A stretch of 16,355 nucleotides of DNA from Zoogloea sp044344315 (GCF_044344315.1 NZ_JBIJDC010000106.1:1-16355); one strand, 5' to 3'; positions 7,482-13,977 are shown, counted from the first letter of the stretch. A program made the numbers and translations. Notes: generated by a model not told the origin, from the letters alone.

Positions 7482-9446
7482 TCAGCGGCCGATACGGCCC
7501 TTGCCGCGGGCCAGCCGGTGCAGCACGGCCACGAGGGTATCGATCTCCTCGCAGGTGTTGTAGAAGGCCAGCGACGGCCGCACCGTGGCTTCCTGCCCGA
7601 AACGACGCAGGATGGGCTGGGCGCAGTGGTGGCCGGAGCGCACCGCAATGCCTTCCTCGTTGAGGGCCTTGCCCACCTCGTCCGGACGGTAGCCGTCGAG
7701 GACGAAGGAGCTGACGCTGGCCTTCTCCCTGGCCGTCCCGATCAGCTTGAGGCCGGGCACGGTGAGCAGCGCACGGGTGGTGTACACCAGCAGGTCATGC
7801 TCGTAACGGGCGATGTTCTCCATGCCGATCCGTTCCACGTAGTCGATCGCCGCACCCAGCCCCACCGCGTCCGCGATGTTGCCGGTGCCGGCCTCGAAAC
7901 GGGTCGGGGGGCCGTGGTAGATGGTCTTCTCGAAGGTCACGTCGGCAATCATGTTGCCGCCACCCTGCCAGGGCGGCATGTCCTCGAGGATCGCCCGCTT
8001 GCCATACACCGCCCCGATGCCGGTGGGCGCGAACACCTTGTGGCCGGAGAAGATGAAGAAATCGGCGTCGATGTCCTGCACATTGACCCGCATGTGCGAC
8101 ACCGACTGGGCACCATCCACCACCGCCAGCGCACCGGCCTGGTGGGCCATGGCAACGATCTCCTTCACCGGCACCACAGTGCCCAGGGCGTTGGAGACCT
8201 GAGTCACCGAGACGATCTTGGTGCGGCTGGTGAGCAGCTTGCGATACTCGTCCAGCAACACCTGGCCGGTGTCATCCACCGGGATCACCTTGAGCTTGGC
8301 GCCCTTCGCGGCGGCGAGCTGCTGCCAGGGCACGATGTTGGCGTGGTGTTCGAGGTTGGAGACGATGATCTCGTCGCCCTCGCCCACGTTCTGCCAGCCC
8401 CAGGTCTTGGCGACCAGGTTGATGCCTTCGGTGGCCCCGCGCACGAAGATGATCTCCTCCGTGGACGACGCCCCGATGAAGCGCGCCACCTTGCTGCGCG
8501 CCCCCTCGTAGGCATCCGTCGCCCGGGCGGCGAGTTCATGGGCGGCCCGGTGGATGTTGGAGTTCTCGTGCTGGTAGAAGTACGCCAGCCGGTCGATCAC
8601 CGATTGCGGCTTGTGGGTGGTGGCGGCGTTGTCCAGCCAGATCAGCTGCCGGCCATTGACCCGCTCCTGGAGGATCGGAAAATCCCGCCGCACCGCATGC
8701 ACGTCAAAGGCCGGATGGGCCGATGCCGGTGTGGCCGGCACGCCGGCGTCCCGGTTGTGCACTCCCCCGGTATCGAGGAAGTAGAAATGACCCGGCGCAT
8801 TGGCAGGCTGGGCAGCCGCCGCGCTGCGGCGATCTCCGCCGAGTTCGGCGAGGATCTGGTGCAGCTCGGCCTCGCCCGGCAGCCCGAAGGACTGGGGCAC
8901 CACGCGGTTCTCGGCCGTCGGTGCAGCCCCAAGTGCCTGGGGTGCCGACTGGAATGCACCCGCCTCACCCAGGAAGTAATAGGGTGTGGACGGCGCCAGC
9001 GGCGGTGCTGAAGCCGGCGGGCTGAAGGTTGGCAGGGCCGCAGCATAGGCCTCCGGCACACCGAGCACCGGCGCACCGGGCCGACCGGCCGCGGCCGCGT
9101 GGTCGATGGGCACCGACTCGGCCCGCACGGGCGCCACCGGCGCCGCCGCGGTCAGGGTCGGGCCGACGTTGCCGGGGGGAACGATCTCCGGCGCCGGGGC
9201 GCGGGCGCCACCCGGCAGGCTGGATGCCAGCGGGCCGGCAAAGCCCGTCGGCAGCGCGGCGAAGAATTCGCCGGCCAGCCGTGCCAGGGTCAGCTCATCC
9301 GGCACACCTGCAGGAACGGCGCCAGCCAGGCCGGCGAGCCCTTCACCGGAAAGCGCCGGTGCACCCCCGGTTTCCTGGCCCCCCGCGGGGGGCGGGCTGG
9401 GCACAGCCCAGCCCTGGGGGTCACTTGTAAGTGTCGGGATAGTCAT
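7482..9446 (-). CDS. SufS-like cysteine desulfurase with N-terminal encapsulin-targeting domain
   Basis: Pyridoxal-phosphate enzyme that takes sulfur from L-cysteine to give alanine and an enzyme-bound persulfide; the expected cargo of the neighbouring encapsulin. From the ATG at 9446 it has 654 residues. The class-V aminotransferase domain starts near 247 (FDVHAVRRDFPIL) and carries the PLP lysine in SGHK (K470), RFEAGTGN (516-523) and the catalytic cysteine in SGHHCAQP (C608). Ordinary SufS proteins are about 400 residues. The extra 245 residues are Ala/Pro/Gly-rich and probably disordered, with short conserved-looking islands: PDELTLARLAGEFFAALP (49-66), PYYFLGEAG (about 155) and FYFLDTGG (221-228). 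Such domains load cargo into family 2A shells (known from SrpI systems). The chosen start overlaps the shell gene by 26 bp and has a weak ribosome-binding site; in-frame GTG codons downstream are alternatives. Confidence 0.93.
   Translation of the reverse strand: MTIPTLTSDPQGWAVPSPPPAGGQETGGAPALSGEGLAGLAGAVPAGVPDELTLARLAGEFFAALPTGFAGPLASSLPGGARAPAPEIVPPGNVGPTLTAAAPVAPVRAESVPIDHAAAAGRPGAPVLGVPEAYAAALPTFSPPASAPPLAPSTPYYFLGEAGAFQSAPQALGAAPTAENRVVPQSFGLPGEAELHQILAELGGDRRSAAAAQPANAPGHFYFLDTGGVHNRDAGVPATPASAHPAFDVHAVRRDFPILQERVNGRQLIWLDNAATTHKPQSVIDRLAYFYQHENSNIHRAAHELAARATDAYEGARSKVARFIGASSTEEIIFVRGATEGINLVAKTWGWQNVGEGDEIIVSNLEHHANIVPWQQLAAAKGAKLKVIPVDDTGQVLLDEYRKLLTSRTKIVSVTQVSNALGTVVPVKEIVAMAHQAGALAVVDGAQSVSHMRVNVQDIDADFFIFSGHKVFAPTGIGAVYGKRAILEDMPPWQGGGNMIADVTFEKTIYHGPPTRFEAGTGNIADAVGLGAAIDYVERIGMENIARYEHDLLVYTTRALLTVPGLKLIGTAREKASVSSFVLDGYRPDEVGKALNEEGIAVRSGHHCAQPILRRFGQEATVRPSLAFYNTCEEIDTLVAVLHRLARGKGRIGR
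9378..9414. repeat. Two adjacent perfect GC hairpins at the shell/cargo gene junction
   Basis: 9378-9393 is the perfect 16-bp palindrome GCCCCCCGCGGGGGGC. Immediately next, 9394-9414 is a 9-bp stem (GGGCTGGGC/GCCCAGCCC) with loop ACA. On the minus-strand transcript they start 6 nt after the encapsulin stop codon and lie in the first codons of the desulfurase. They may be an extragenic-type repeat captured into the coding sequence, or a structure tuning cargo relative to shell synthesis. There is no U-tract, so they are not a standard terminator. Confidence 0.6.
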
Positions 9447-10350
9447 GGTACTTGCCGATCTCCACGTCTTCGAGGACAGCCAGGGCATCGTCGGTCAGCA
9501 CGGCCAGCGAGCAATACAGGGAAATCAGGTAGGACGAGATGGCGTTGCGGTTGATGCCCATGAAGCGCACCGACAGGCCCGGGGTCTGTTCGCCGGCAAG
9601 ACCGGGCTGGAACAAACCGACCACGCCCTGGCGCTTCTCGCCGGTGCGCAGCAGGATGATCTTGGTCTTGCCGTCCTCGACGGGCACCTTGTCCGACGGG
9701 ATCAGCGGAATGCCGCGCCACGTCAGGAACTGGGCGCCGAACAGGCTGACGGTCGGGGGCGGCACGCCGCGACGGGTGCATTCACGGCCGAAGGCAGCGA
9801 TGGCCAGGGGGTGGGTCAGGAAAAAGCCGGGCTCCTTCCACACGCGGGTCAGCAGGTCATCCAGGTCGTCCGGGGTCGGGGCGCCGGTCAGGGTGGAGAG
9901 ACGCTGATCGTCATGGACGTTGGCCAGCAGGCCGTAGTCGGGGTTGTTGATCAGTTCGCTTTCCTGACGCTCCTTGATGGTCTCGACGGTGAGACGCAGC
10001 TGTTCCTTGATCTGGTCATGGGGGCTGCTGTACAGGTCGGAGACGCGGGTGTGCACGTCGAGGATGGTGGTGACCGCGTTCAGGAAGTACTCGCGGGGTG
10101 CCTCGTCGTAGTCAACGAAGGTCTGCGGCAGCTCGGACTCGTCGCGCTGGGAGCAGGCCACGCGCACGTCGCGGGGGTTCTTGACCTTGTTGAGGCGGTA
10201 GATACCGGCCTCGACGGGCAGCCACTGGAGCAGGTGCACCAGCCAGCGCGGGGAGATGGTGGAAAGCTGGGGAACAGTCTTGGTGGCATTCGCCAACTGC
10301 CGGGCGGCGTTGTCGCCAAGGGCTGTCGGGGCGTCGTGATGGTCGGCCAT
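9421..10350 (-). CDS. Family 2A encapsulin shell protein (SrpI-like)
   Basis: 309-residue shell protein with the HK97 phage-capsid-derived fold, self-assembling into a nanocompartment. The sequence closely resembles what I recall of SrpI from Synechococcus elongatus: ARQLANATKTVPQL, SPRWLVHLLQWLPVEAGIYR, CSQRDESELPQTFVDY, SSPHDQIKEQLRLTVE, AFGRECTRRGVPPPTVSLFG, LSVRFMGINRNAISSYL and SLYCSLAVLTDDALAVL. There is no cyclic-nucleotide-binding insertion, which separates it from family 2B. The ribosome-binding site is excellent (AAGGAG, about 7 nt before the ATG) and much better than that of the cargo gene, in line with the shell being needed in excess. The cargo desulfurase follows with a 26-bp overlap; a 117-bp leader precedes the gene. 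Known family role: sulfur-starvation-linked sequestration or storage of sulfur. Confidence 0.96.
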   Translation of the reverse strand: MADHHDAPTALGDNAARQLANATKTVPQLSTISPRWLVHLLQWLPVEAGIYRLNKVKNPRDVRVACSQRDESELPQTFVDYDEAPREYFLNAVTTILDVHTRVSDLYSSPHDQIKEQLRLTVETIKERQESELINNPDYGLLANVHDDQRLSTLTGAPTPDDLDDLLTRVWKEPGFFLTHPLAIAAFGRECTRRGVPPPTVSLFGAQFLTWRGIPLIPSDKVPVEDGKTKIILLRTGEKRQGVVGLFQPGLAGEQTPGLSVRFMGINRNAISSYLISLYCSLAVLTDDALAVLEDVEIGKYHDYPDTYK

Positions 10351-10467
10351 GGAAACTCCTTATCAAAAAAACGGGAAACGTTATGAATAAAACGAATAAC
10401 CAAGTGTCGTGCCTGCCTCCCGCCCGTTCAACCGGCTATAGCCGTCACGGGGCGGAAAACCGGCAGA
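10351..10467 (-). promoter_or_regulatory. Leader of the encapsulin gene with palindrome and GC hairpin
   Basis: 117-bp gap between the XRE gene and the shell gene. It holds a perfect 12-bp palindrome CGGCTATAGCCG at 10433-10444. This is nested in a larger dyad (CCGCCCGT at about 10420-10427 against ACGGGGCGG at about 10446-10454, one-base bulge). Nearer the shell gene the DNA is AT-rich (10370-10400), suitable for an internal promoter, but I could not fix clear -35/-10 boxes. The palindrome is a candidate operator for the adjacent XRE protein; the larger dyad could also act as an RNA structure. Confidence 0.4.
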
Positions 10468-10728
10468 TCATTTGATTGGCAGGAGCTCGAAGCGGGAAAT
10501 GAGGCGGGAGGGGCGCAGGCCCAGGGCCAGCGCGAGCTTGCCCACGGTGCCCAGGGACGGCATGGAGCCGCCCCGTTCTATCTCGCCGATGTAGCCGCGG
10601 TTGAGGTCGGCATGCTCGGCGAACTCTTCCTGGGACCAGCCCCGCTCTTCGCGCAGGTGGCGCACCACCAGGCCAAAATGCAGGGCGAGGGCGCCAGGCG
10701 CCGGGGAGGAATGGGGAAGATTCGTCAT
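10468..10728 (-). CDS. Small XRE-family DNA-binding protein
   Basis: 86-residue protein that is almost all one Cro/C1-type helix-turn-helix (about residues 17-75): FGLVVRHLREERGWSQEEFA, HADLNRGYIGEIERGGSMPS and LGTVGKLALALGL. It has no effector or sensing domain. I chose the ATG at 10728, which lies 17 bp after the rhodanese stop with AGGTG upstream. A longer in-frame opening would overlap the rhodanese gene without need. It lies inside the sulfur operon between rhodanese and encapsulin, so local autoregulation of the shell and cargo genes is the simplest role (inference). Its signal is not evident: it has no cysteine residues, so a direct thiol sensor is unlikely. Confidence 0.85.
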   Translation of the reverse strand: MTNLPHSSPAPGALALHFGLVVRHLREERGWSQEEFAEHADLNRGYIGEIERGGSMPSLGTVGKLALALGLRPSRLISRFELLPIK

Positions 10729-10745
10729 GGGCGACACCTGCCGGG

Positions 10746-11258
10746 TCAGTCCTGAATCCATGGCAGACCATGGAAACGCCAGCCACCCAGGCCGCCGCGG
10801 CGCTGCTCGGCGTCGATCTCGCCTTCGAAGCCCTCGAGGATGTTGAAAGCCTGGGTGAATCCAGCCTTCGCCGCCGCTTCGGCCGCCAGGGCCGAGCGCT
10901 TGCCGCTGCGACAGAGGAAGACCACCAGCGCATCCTTCCTGACCTTGGCTTCCAGCTCCTTCACGAAACGCGGGTTGCGATTCATGGACGTGCCGGTGGC
11001 CCAGGCCACATGCAGACCGGCGGGCACCTGACCGACGAATTTGCGCTCTTCCGCCGTGCGCACATCCACCAGCACGGCGCGGCCGTCGCTGATCAAGGTC
11101 CAGGCATCGCCCGGGGAAATGCCACCGGCGTAGGGCAGGCCTTCGGCGCGGGCGCACTCACGGGCCTGTTCGAGAACGGTTTCGGCGATGTCGGCGCTGC
11201 CGGAAGCCGGCGGGACGGGGGCGCTGCCGGAGACGGCGGCAAGACTGGAATCGAGCAT
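10746..11258 (-). CDS. Single-domain rhodanese (sulfurtransferase)
   Basis: 170-residue sulfurtransferase. The rhodanese domain covers about residues 45-165, with the substrate-side VDVRTAEER (64-72) and the active-site loop CRSGKRS, catalytic Cys at 116, which would carry a persulfide. The about 40-residue N-terminal helix-rich segment (DIAETVLEQARECARAEGLP) and the C-terminal WRFHGLPW look like the rhodaneses found in family 2A encapsulin loci. It could receive sulfur from the desulfurase or release stored sulfur from the compartment (inference). First gene of the operon. The ribosome-binding site GGGAGAA lies inside an 8-bp inverted repeat with an upstream leader segment, see 11263-11316. 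Cytosolic: no signal peptide. Confidence 0.93.
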   Translation of the reverse strand: MLDSSLAAVSGSAPVPPASGSADIAETVLEQARECARAEGLPYAGGISPGDAWTLISDGRAVLVDVRTAEERKFVGQVPAGLHVAWATGTSMNRNPRFVKELEAKVRKDALVVFLCRSGKRSALAAEAAAKAGFTQAFNILEGFEGEIDAEQRRGGLGGWRFHGLPWIQD

Positions 11259-11262
11259 TTGG

Positions 11263-11316
11263 GTTCTCCCGAAATTGTGTGGCCGGCACCCCTGTGTGCG
11301 CAGCCGATGGGAGAAC
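11263..11316 (-). promoter_or_regulatory. Leader dyad that can mask the rhodanese ribosome-binding site
   Basis: On the minus strand GTTCTCCC (complement of 11309-11316) is perfectly complementary to GGGAGAAC (complement of 11263-11270), which contains the ribosome-binding site 4 nt before the rhodanese ATG. The 38-nt loop can form its own small hairpin (GCAC/GTGC). If transcription starts upstream of 11316, the folded leader would hide the start site. It may be a translational switch or chance. Confidence 0.45.
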
Positions 11317-11380
11317 GATAGCGAGGGGCTCGTGCCACACGAACCAAGAAGAATTCAGAAGCCTTGCAACCGGCTGGTGA

Positions 11381-11404
11381 TATGCAACGCAGAAATCCTG
11401 CATA
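11381..11404. promoter_or_regulatory. Dyad TATGCA-N12-TGCATA upstream of rhodanese
   Basis: Perfect 6-bp arms (11381-11386 and 11399-11404) with a shorter nested GCAG/CTGC dyad between them. It lies about 125 bp upstream of the rhodanese start in the intergenic region. The size suits a dimeric regulator site; the regulator is unknown. Confidence 0.35.
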
Positions 11405-11407
11405 AGA

Positions 11408-11433
11408 ACCGGGAGAGCGATGACTCTCCCGGT
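11408..11433 (-). terminator. Perfect 10-bp hairpin, likely terminator of the exbB-tonB operon
   Basis: ACCGGGAGAG and CTCTCCCGGT flank a 6-nt loop. On the minus strand the stem is followed by TCTTATG, a poor but present T-rich tail. It lies about 150 bp past the tonB stop and just before the rhodanese regulatory region, so it probably separates the two minus-strand operons. Confidence 0.6.
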
Positions 11434-11487
11434 GGGGGTTGAACTGAACCTGATCTCATCCGTTTGACGCGTCGCCTGACAGCGCCT

Positions 11488-11573
11488 GTAGGGGCGACTT
11501 CAGTCGCCCATCCGCACGCCAATCATCGGCATGCCCTTGATCAAAGTCCGCGGGCGACTGAAGTCGCCCCCAC
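11488..11573. repeat. Inverted pair of REP-like 22-mers
   Basis: The copy at 11488-11509 starts GTAGGGGCGACTTCAGTCGC. The copy at 11552-11573 is its reverse complement with one mismatch (21 of 22). Each is itself a hairpin (GGCGACT/AGTCGCC with a 2-nt loop). The 42-nt spacer has no gene. The pattern is that of a bacterial interspersed mosaic element made of two REP units, seen in many beta- and gammaproteobacteria. It sits directly after the tonB stop. Confidence 0.8.
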
Positions 11574-11581
11574 CAGAAGCC

Positions 11582-12223
11582 TCAGCCTGCCTCGAACACG
11601 AACTGCTGCACCGCCACGATATCGGCATCGCCGGATACGCACCTGTACTGCAGCATGGCCGAACGCACCGCGGAGTGGAACACTTTCGGACCAGAGAGGA
11701 TGGTCACTTCCTTCACGATCCCGTCGCGGATCACTGCCTGGGCTCGGATCACGCCACTGACGCCCTCGGCACCTCGGGGCACTTCGGGCCGCACCTGGTT
11801 CGGGCAGCTGGCGGCAATGTCCATACGCTGGGGCTTGGGCGGCGCCACCGGCGCGGGCGGGGCCGGCGGTGCGATCACAGCCGGTTCAGGTGGTGGGGTT
11901 GGGGTCGACGCGGCAATCACCGGGGCGCTCACCGGGGCCACCACCTCGGGCGGCGGCACATAGGCCGGCGGCGGCGGCGCCTTGACCTTGGGCGCCTGCT
12001 CCACCTTCACCACCTTGGGCGGCGGTGGCGGCGGAGGCAGCTTCACCTCCTGGATCACCGCCGCATCCAGCGGCTTCTTGATGACCTTGACGATGTCACG
12101 GGCCAGACCGGAAACCAGTGCGTAGCCGATGACGATGTGCAGCCCCACGACAACGACCAGGCCGGTTGCGCTCCGGGACGGGTCCTTGGGCTGGAAATGG
12201 TAGTTTGCGGTAATCGTGCTCAT
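11582..12223 (-). CDS. tonB: TonB-family energy transducer
   Basis: 213-residue inner-membrane-anchored protein that carries energy from ExbB/ExbD to outer-membrane receptors. One TM helix lies near the N-terminus (about 20-40, GLVVVVGLHIVIGYALVSGL). A periplasm-spanning Pro-rich region follows (62-131, including a run of seven Pro, with Lys/Pro then Ala/Pro repeats). The C-terminal TonB domain covers 139-213 (GVSGVIRAQAVIRDGIVKEV, ending QQFVFEAG). Cys140 and Cys195 flank that domain and could form a disulfide. The start overlaps the exbD stop (ATGA). No TonB-dependent receptor lies in the window, so the cargo served is unknown. Confidence 0.92.
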   Translation of the reverse strand: MSTITANYHFQPKDPSRSATGLVVVVGLHIVIGYALVSGLARDIVKVIKKPLDAAVIQEVKLPPPPPPPKVVKVEQAPKVKAPPPPAYVPPPEVVAPVSAPVIAASTPTPPPEPAVIAPPAPPAPVAPPKPQRMDIAASCPNQVRPEVPRGAEGVSGVIRAQAVIRDGIVKEVTILSGPKVFHSAVRSAMLQYRCVSGDADIVAVQQFVFEAG

Positions 12224-12651
12224 TCTATGAATTGCTCGCTGCCAATGACGCCAATCTTGGTGAGCCCCGAGCGCTTGGTTGCCGCCAGGATGCTCGCCAC
12301 CACTTCATAGCGGGACTGCCGATCAGGACGCAGATGGACCTCGGGCTGTACGGCCAGGTCGGCGACTTCCTTCATCTTCTGCTCCAGGTCGGCACCACTG
12401 GCCACCGGCACGCCCTGCCAGTGCACCACGCTCTTCGCGTCCACATCGATCTTCACTACTTCGGGCTTCACGTCGCTGGGGGGCGGCGTGCCGACCGGCA
12501 GATTCAGGTTCACCGCGTGTAGCTGGATGGGGATGGTGATGATCAGCATCACCAACAGCACCAGCATCACGTCGATGAGCGGGGTGGTGTTGATGTCCAT
12601 CATCACCTCGGGATCGCCACTCGCCCCGCTGCTTCCCACGTTCATTGCCAT
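12220..12651 (-). CDS. exbD: ExbD-family biopolymer transport protein (second copy)
   Basis: 143-residue ExbD/TolR-type protein. A short cytoplasmic N-terminus carries the family motif MDINTTPLIDVMLVLLVML, whose Asp in the TM helix (PLIDVML) is the proton-path residue. A single TM helix (about 23-43) and a periplasmic domain follow. The ribosome-binding site GAGGAG is good, 9 bp after the preceding exbD. It differs clearly from the first copy in the periplasmic domain, so the two are not a recent duplication. Two ExbD proteins per operon are common in betaproteobacteria and may form a mixed dimer inside the ExbB pentamer (inference). Confidence 0.93.
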   Translation of the reverse strand: MAMNVGSSGASGDPEVMMDINTTPLIDVMLVLLVMLIITIPIQLHAVNLNLPVGTPPPSDVKPEVVKIDVDAKSVVHWQGVPVASGADLEQKMKEVADLAVQPEVHLRPDRQSRYEVVASILAATKRSGLTKIGVIGSEQFIE

Positions 12652-12660
12652 GATTGCTCC

Positions 12661-13089
12661 TCAACTGCCCCGGGCGGGCGGTTCGGTAATGAAGGCGACC
12701 TTGCCGATGCCAGCCAGCTGGCATGCGTACAGGACCTTGCCGACGCCCTCGTACTGGGCGGTCAGGTCGCCACGGATCTGCACCTCGGGCTGCGGCTGCA
12801 GCACCGACACCTTCTTCAGCTGATCCACCAGCGCCCGGGTACTCGCCACCTTGGCATCCTGGATGTAGATGGCGTTGGACTTGTCCACCGAGATCACCAG
12901 GTTCTCGGGCTTCGACTCGCGAACCTCGATGGTCTCCTTCGGGAGCTCCACCGGCACCGAGGTGGTGACGACGGGAATGGTGATCAGGAAGATGATCAGC
13001 AGCACCAGCATCACATCCACGAGGGGCGTGGTGTTGATGGCCGCGATGACTTCGTCGTCTCCCTCGGCGGGAGCTGCGCTGATGGCCAT
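12661..13089 (-). CDS. exbD: ExbD-family biopolymer transport protein (first copy)
   Basis: 142-residue ExbD-type protein with the motif IAAINTTPLVDVMLVLLIIF (about 15-34), including the conserved TM aspartate, then a periplasmic domain ending KVAFITEPPARGS. It follows exbB by 18 bp and precedes the second exbD by 9 bp, in one operon. It works with ExbB to turn proton-motive force into motion of TonB. Confidence 0.93.
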   Translation of the reverse strand: MAISAAPAEGDDEVIAAINTTPLVDVMLVLLIIFLITIPVVTTSVPVELPKETIEVRESKPENLVISVDKSNAIYIQDAKVASTRALVDQLKKVSVLQPQPEVQIRGDLTAQYEGVGKVLYACQLAGIGKVAFITEPPARGS

Positions 13090-13107
13090 GACTGTTTTCT
13101 CCGACGC

Positions 13108-13977
13108 TCAGGCCTTGGTGGCCGAGGCCAGGATCACGGAGTGCAGGTCGCTGCCGAAGGCGCGGACTTCGTCCAGCACACCCTTGTTGCGACGCACCAG
13201 CCAGTTGTAGCCCAACACTGCCGGCACCGCCACAGCCAGGCCGATGGCGGTCATGATCAGGGCCTCACCCACCGGGCCGGCCACCTTGTCGATGGAAGCC
13301 TGGCCGGCCACACCGATGGCGGTCAGCGCGTGGTAGATGCCCCACACCGTACCGAACAGACCGACGAAGGGCGCGGTGGAGCCGACCGTTGCCAGGAAGG
13401 CCAGCCCCCCTTGCAGACGGCTCTGGATACGTTCGATGGCACGCTGGATGGAGAGGGTCACCCACTCGTTGAAGCCCACATGCTGGAGCAAGCCATCATG
13501 CTTCTTGGTGGCCTCGATACCCGCTTCGGCGATGAAGCGGAAGGGGCTGGAGCCTTCCAGGTTCTCGGCCCCCTGCTGCACGGACCCGGCGTTCCAGAAC
13601 TGGCTGGTGGTCTTCTTGGCCTGACGACCGATCTTCGATTGTTCCAGCAGCTTGACGATGATCACGTACCAACTGCCCACGCTCATGATCAGCAGCAGCA
13701 GCAGCACGGTCTTGGCGACGGCATCACTGCCCTTCCACAGGGCCTCGATGCCGTAGGGGTTCTCGACGCTTTCGGTGGCGGCAGCCTTGCCCGCCTGGGC
13801 CGATGCGGCGGCGGGGGCGGCCGATGCGGCAGCCGGCGCTTCGGCCGAAGCGGCCACCGGCGGATTCGACTGCGCCATCACGCTTCCGGAAGCGCTCAGA
13901 CCCGACGCGGCAATCACCACCGTGGCCAGCAGTGCCGAAATGCGGGAGCGGCCCTTCGTTATCTCAATATTGAACAT
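13108..13977 (-). CDS. exbB: ExbB-family proton channel with N-terminal signal and Ala/Pro extension
   Basis: 289-residue ExbB. The ATG at 13977 is chosen because GGAG lies 8 nt upstream and the N-terminus then forms a proper signal peptide (MFNIEITKGRSRISALLA..., cleavage after about VMAQ); the longer opening from 14031 lacks that. An Ala/Pro/Ser-rich periplasmic segment of about 50 residues follows. Then come TM1 (VAKTVLLLLLIMSVGSWYVI), a cytoplasmic loop, TM2 (GLAFLATVGSTAPFVGLFGT) and TM3 (ALIMTAIGLAVAVPAVLGY), which carry the usual Thr-rich proton path. First gene of exbB-exbD-exbD-tonB. A weak Fur-like sequence sits about 17 bp upstream, so iron control is possible but unproven. Confidence 0.94.
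   Translation of the reverse strand: MFNIEITKGRSRISALLATVVIAASGLSASGSVMAQSNPPVAASAEAPAAASAAPAAASAQAGKAAATESVENPYGIEALWKGSDAVAKTVLLLLLIMSVGSWYVIIVKLLEQSKIGRQAKKTTSQFWNAGSVQQGAENLEGSSPFRFIAEAGIEATKKHDGLLQHVGFNEWVTLSIQRAIERIQSRLQGGLAFLATVGSTAPFVGLFGTVWGIYHALTAIGVAGQASIDKVAGPVGEALIMTAIGLAVAVPAVLGYNWLVRRNKGVLDEVRAFGSDLHSVILASATKA

Noticed and set aside
7122..9011. A 629-codon open frame on the plus strand
   Set aside because: It starts inside the LysR-type gene and runs antisense to the cysteine desulfurase with no recognisable domain; the composition is that of a shadow frame.
9447..9488. Longer N-terminus for the cysteine desulfurase from 9488
   Set aside because: It would extend deeper into the encapsulin coding region with basic residues unlike the rest of the tail; the ATG at 9446 is simpler.
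11319..11336. Possible sigma-54 promoter upstream of rhodanese (TGGCACG on the minus strand)
   Set aside because: The -24 half is good, but the -12 GC falls 12 rather than 10 bases after the GG and the TTGC core is absent.
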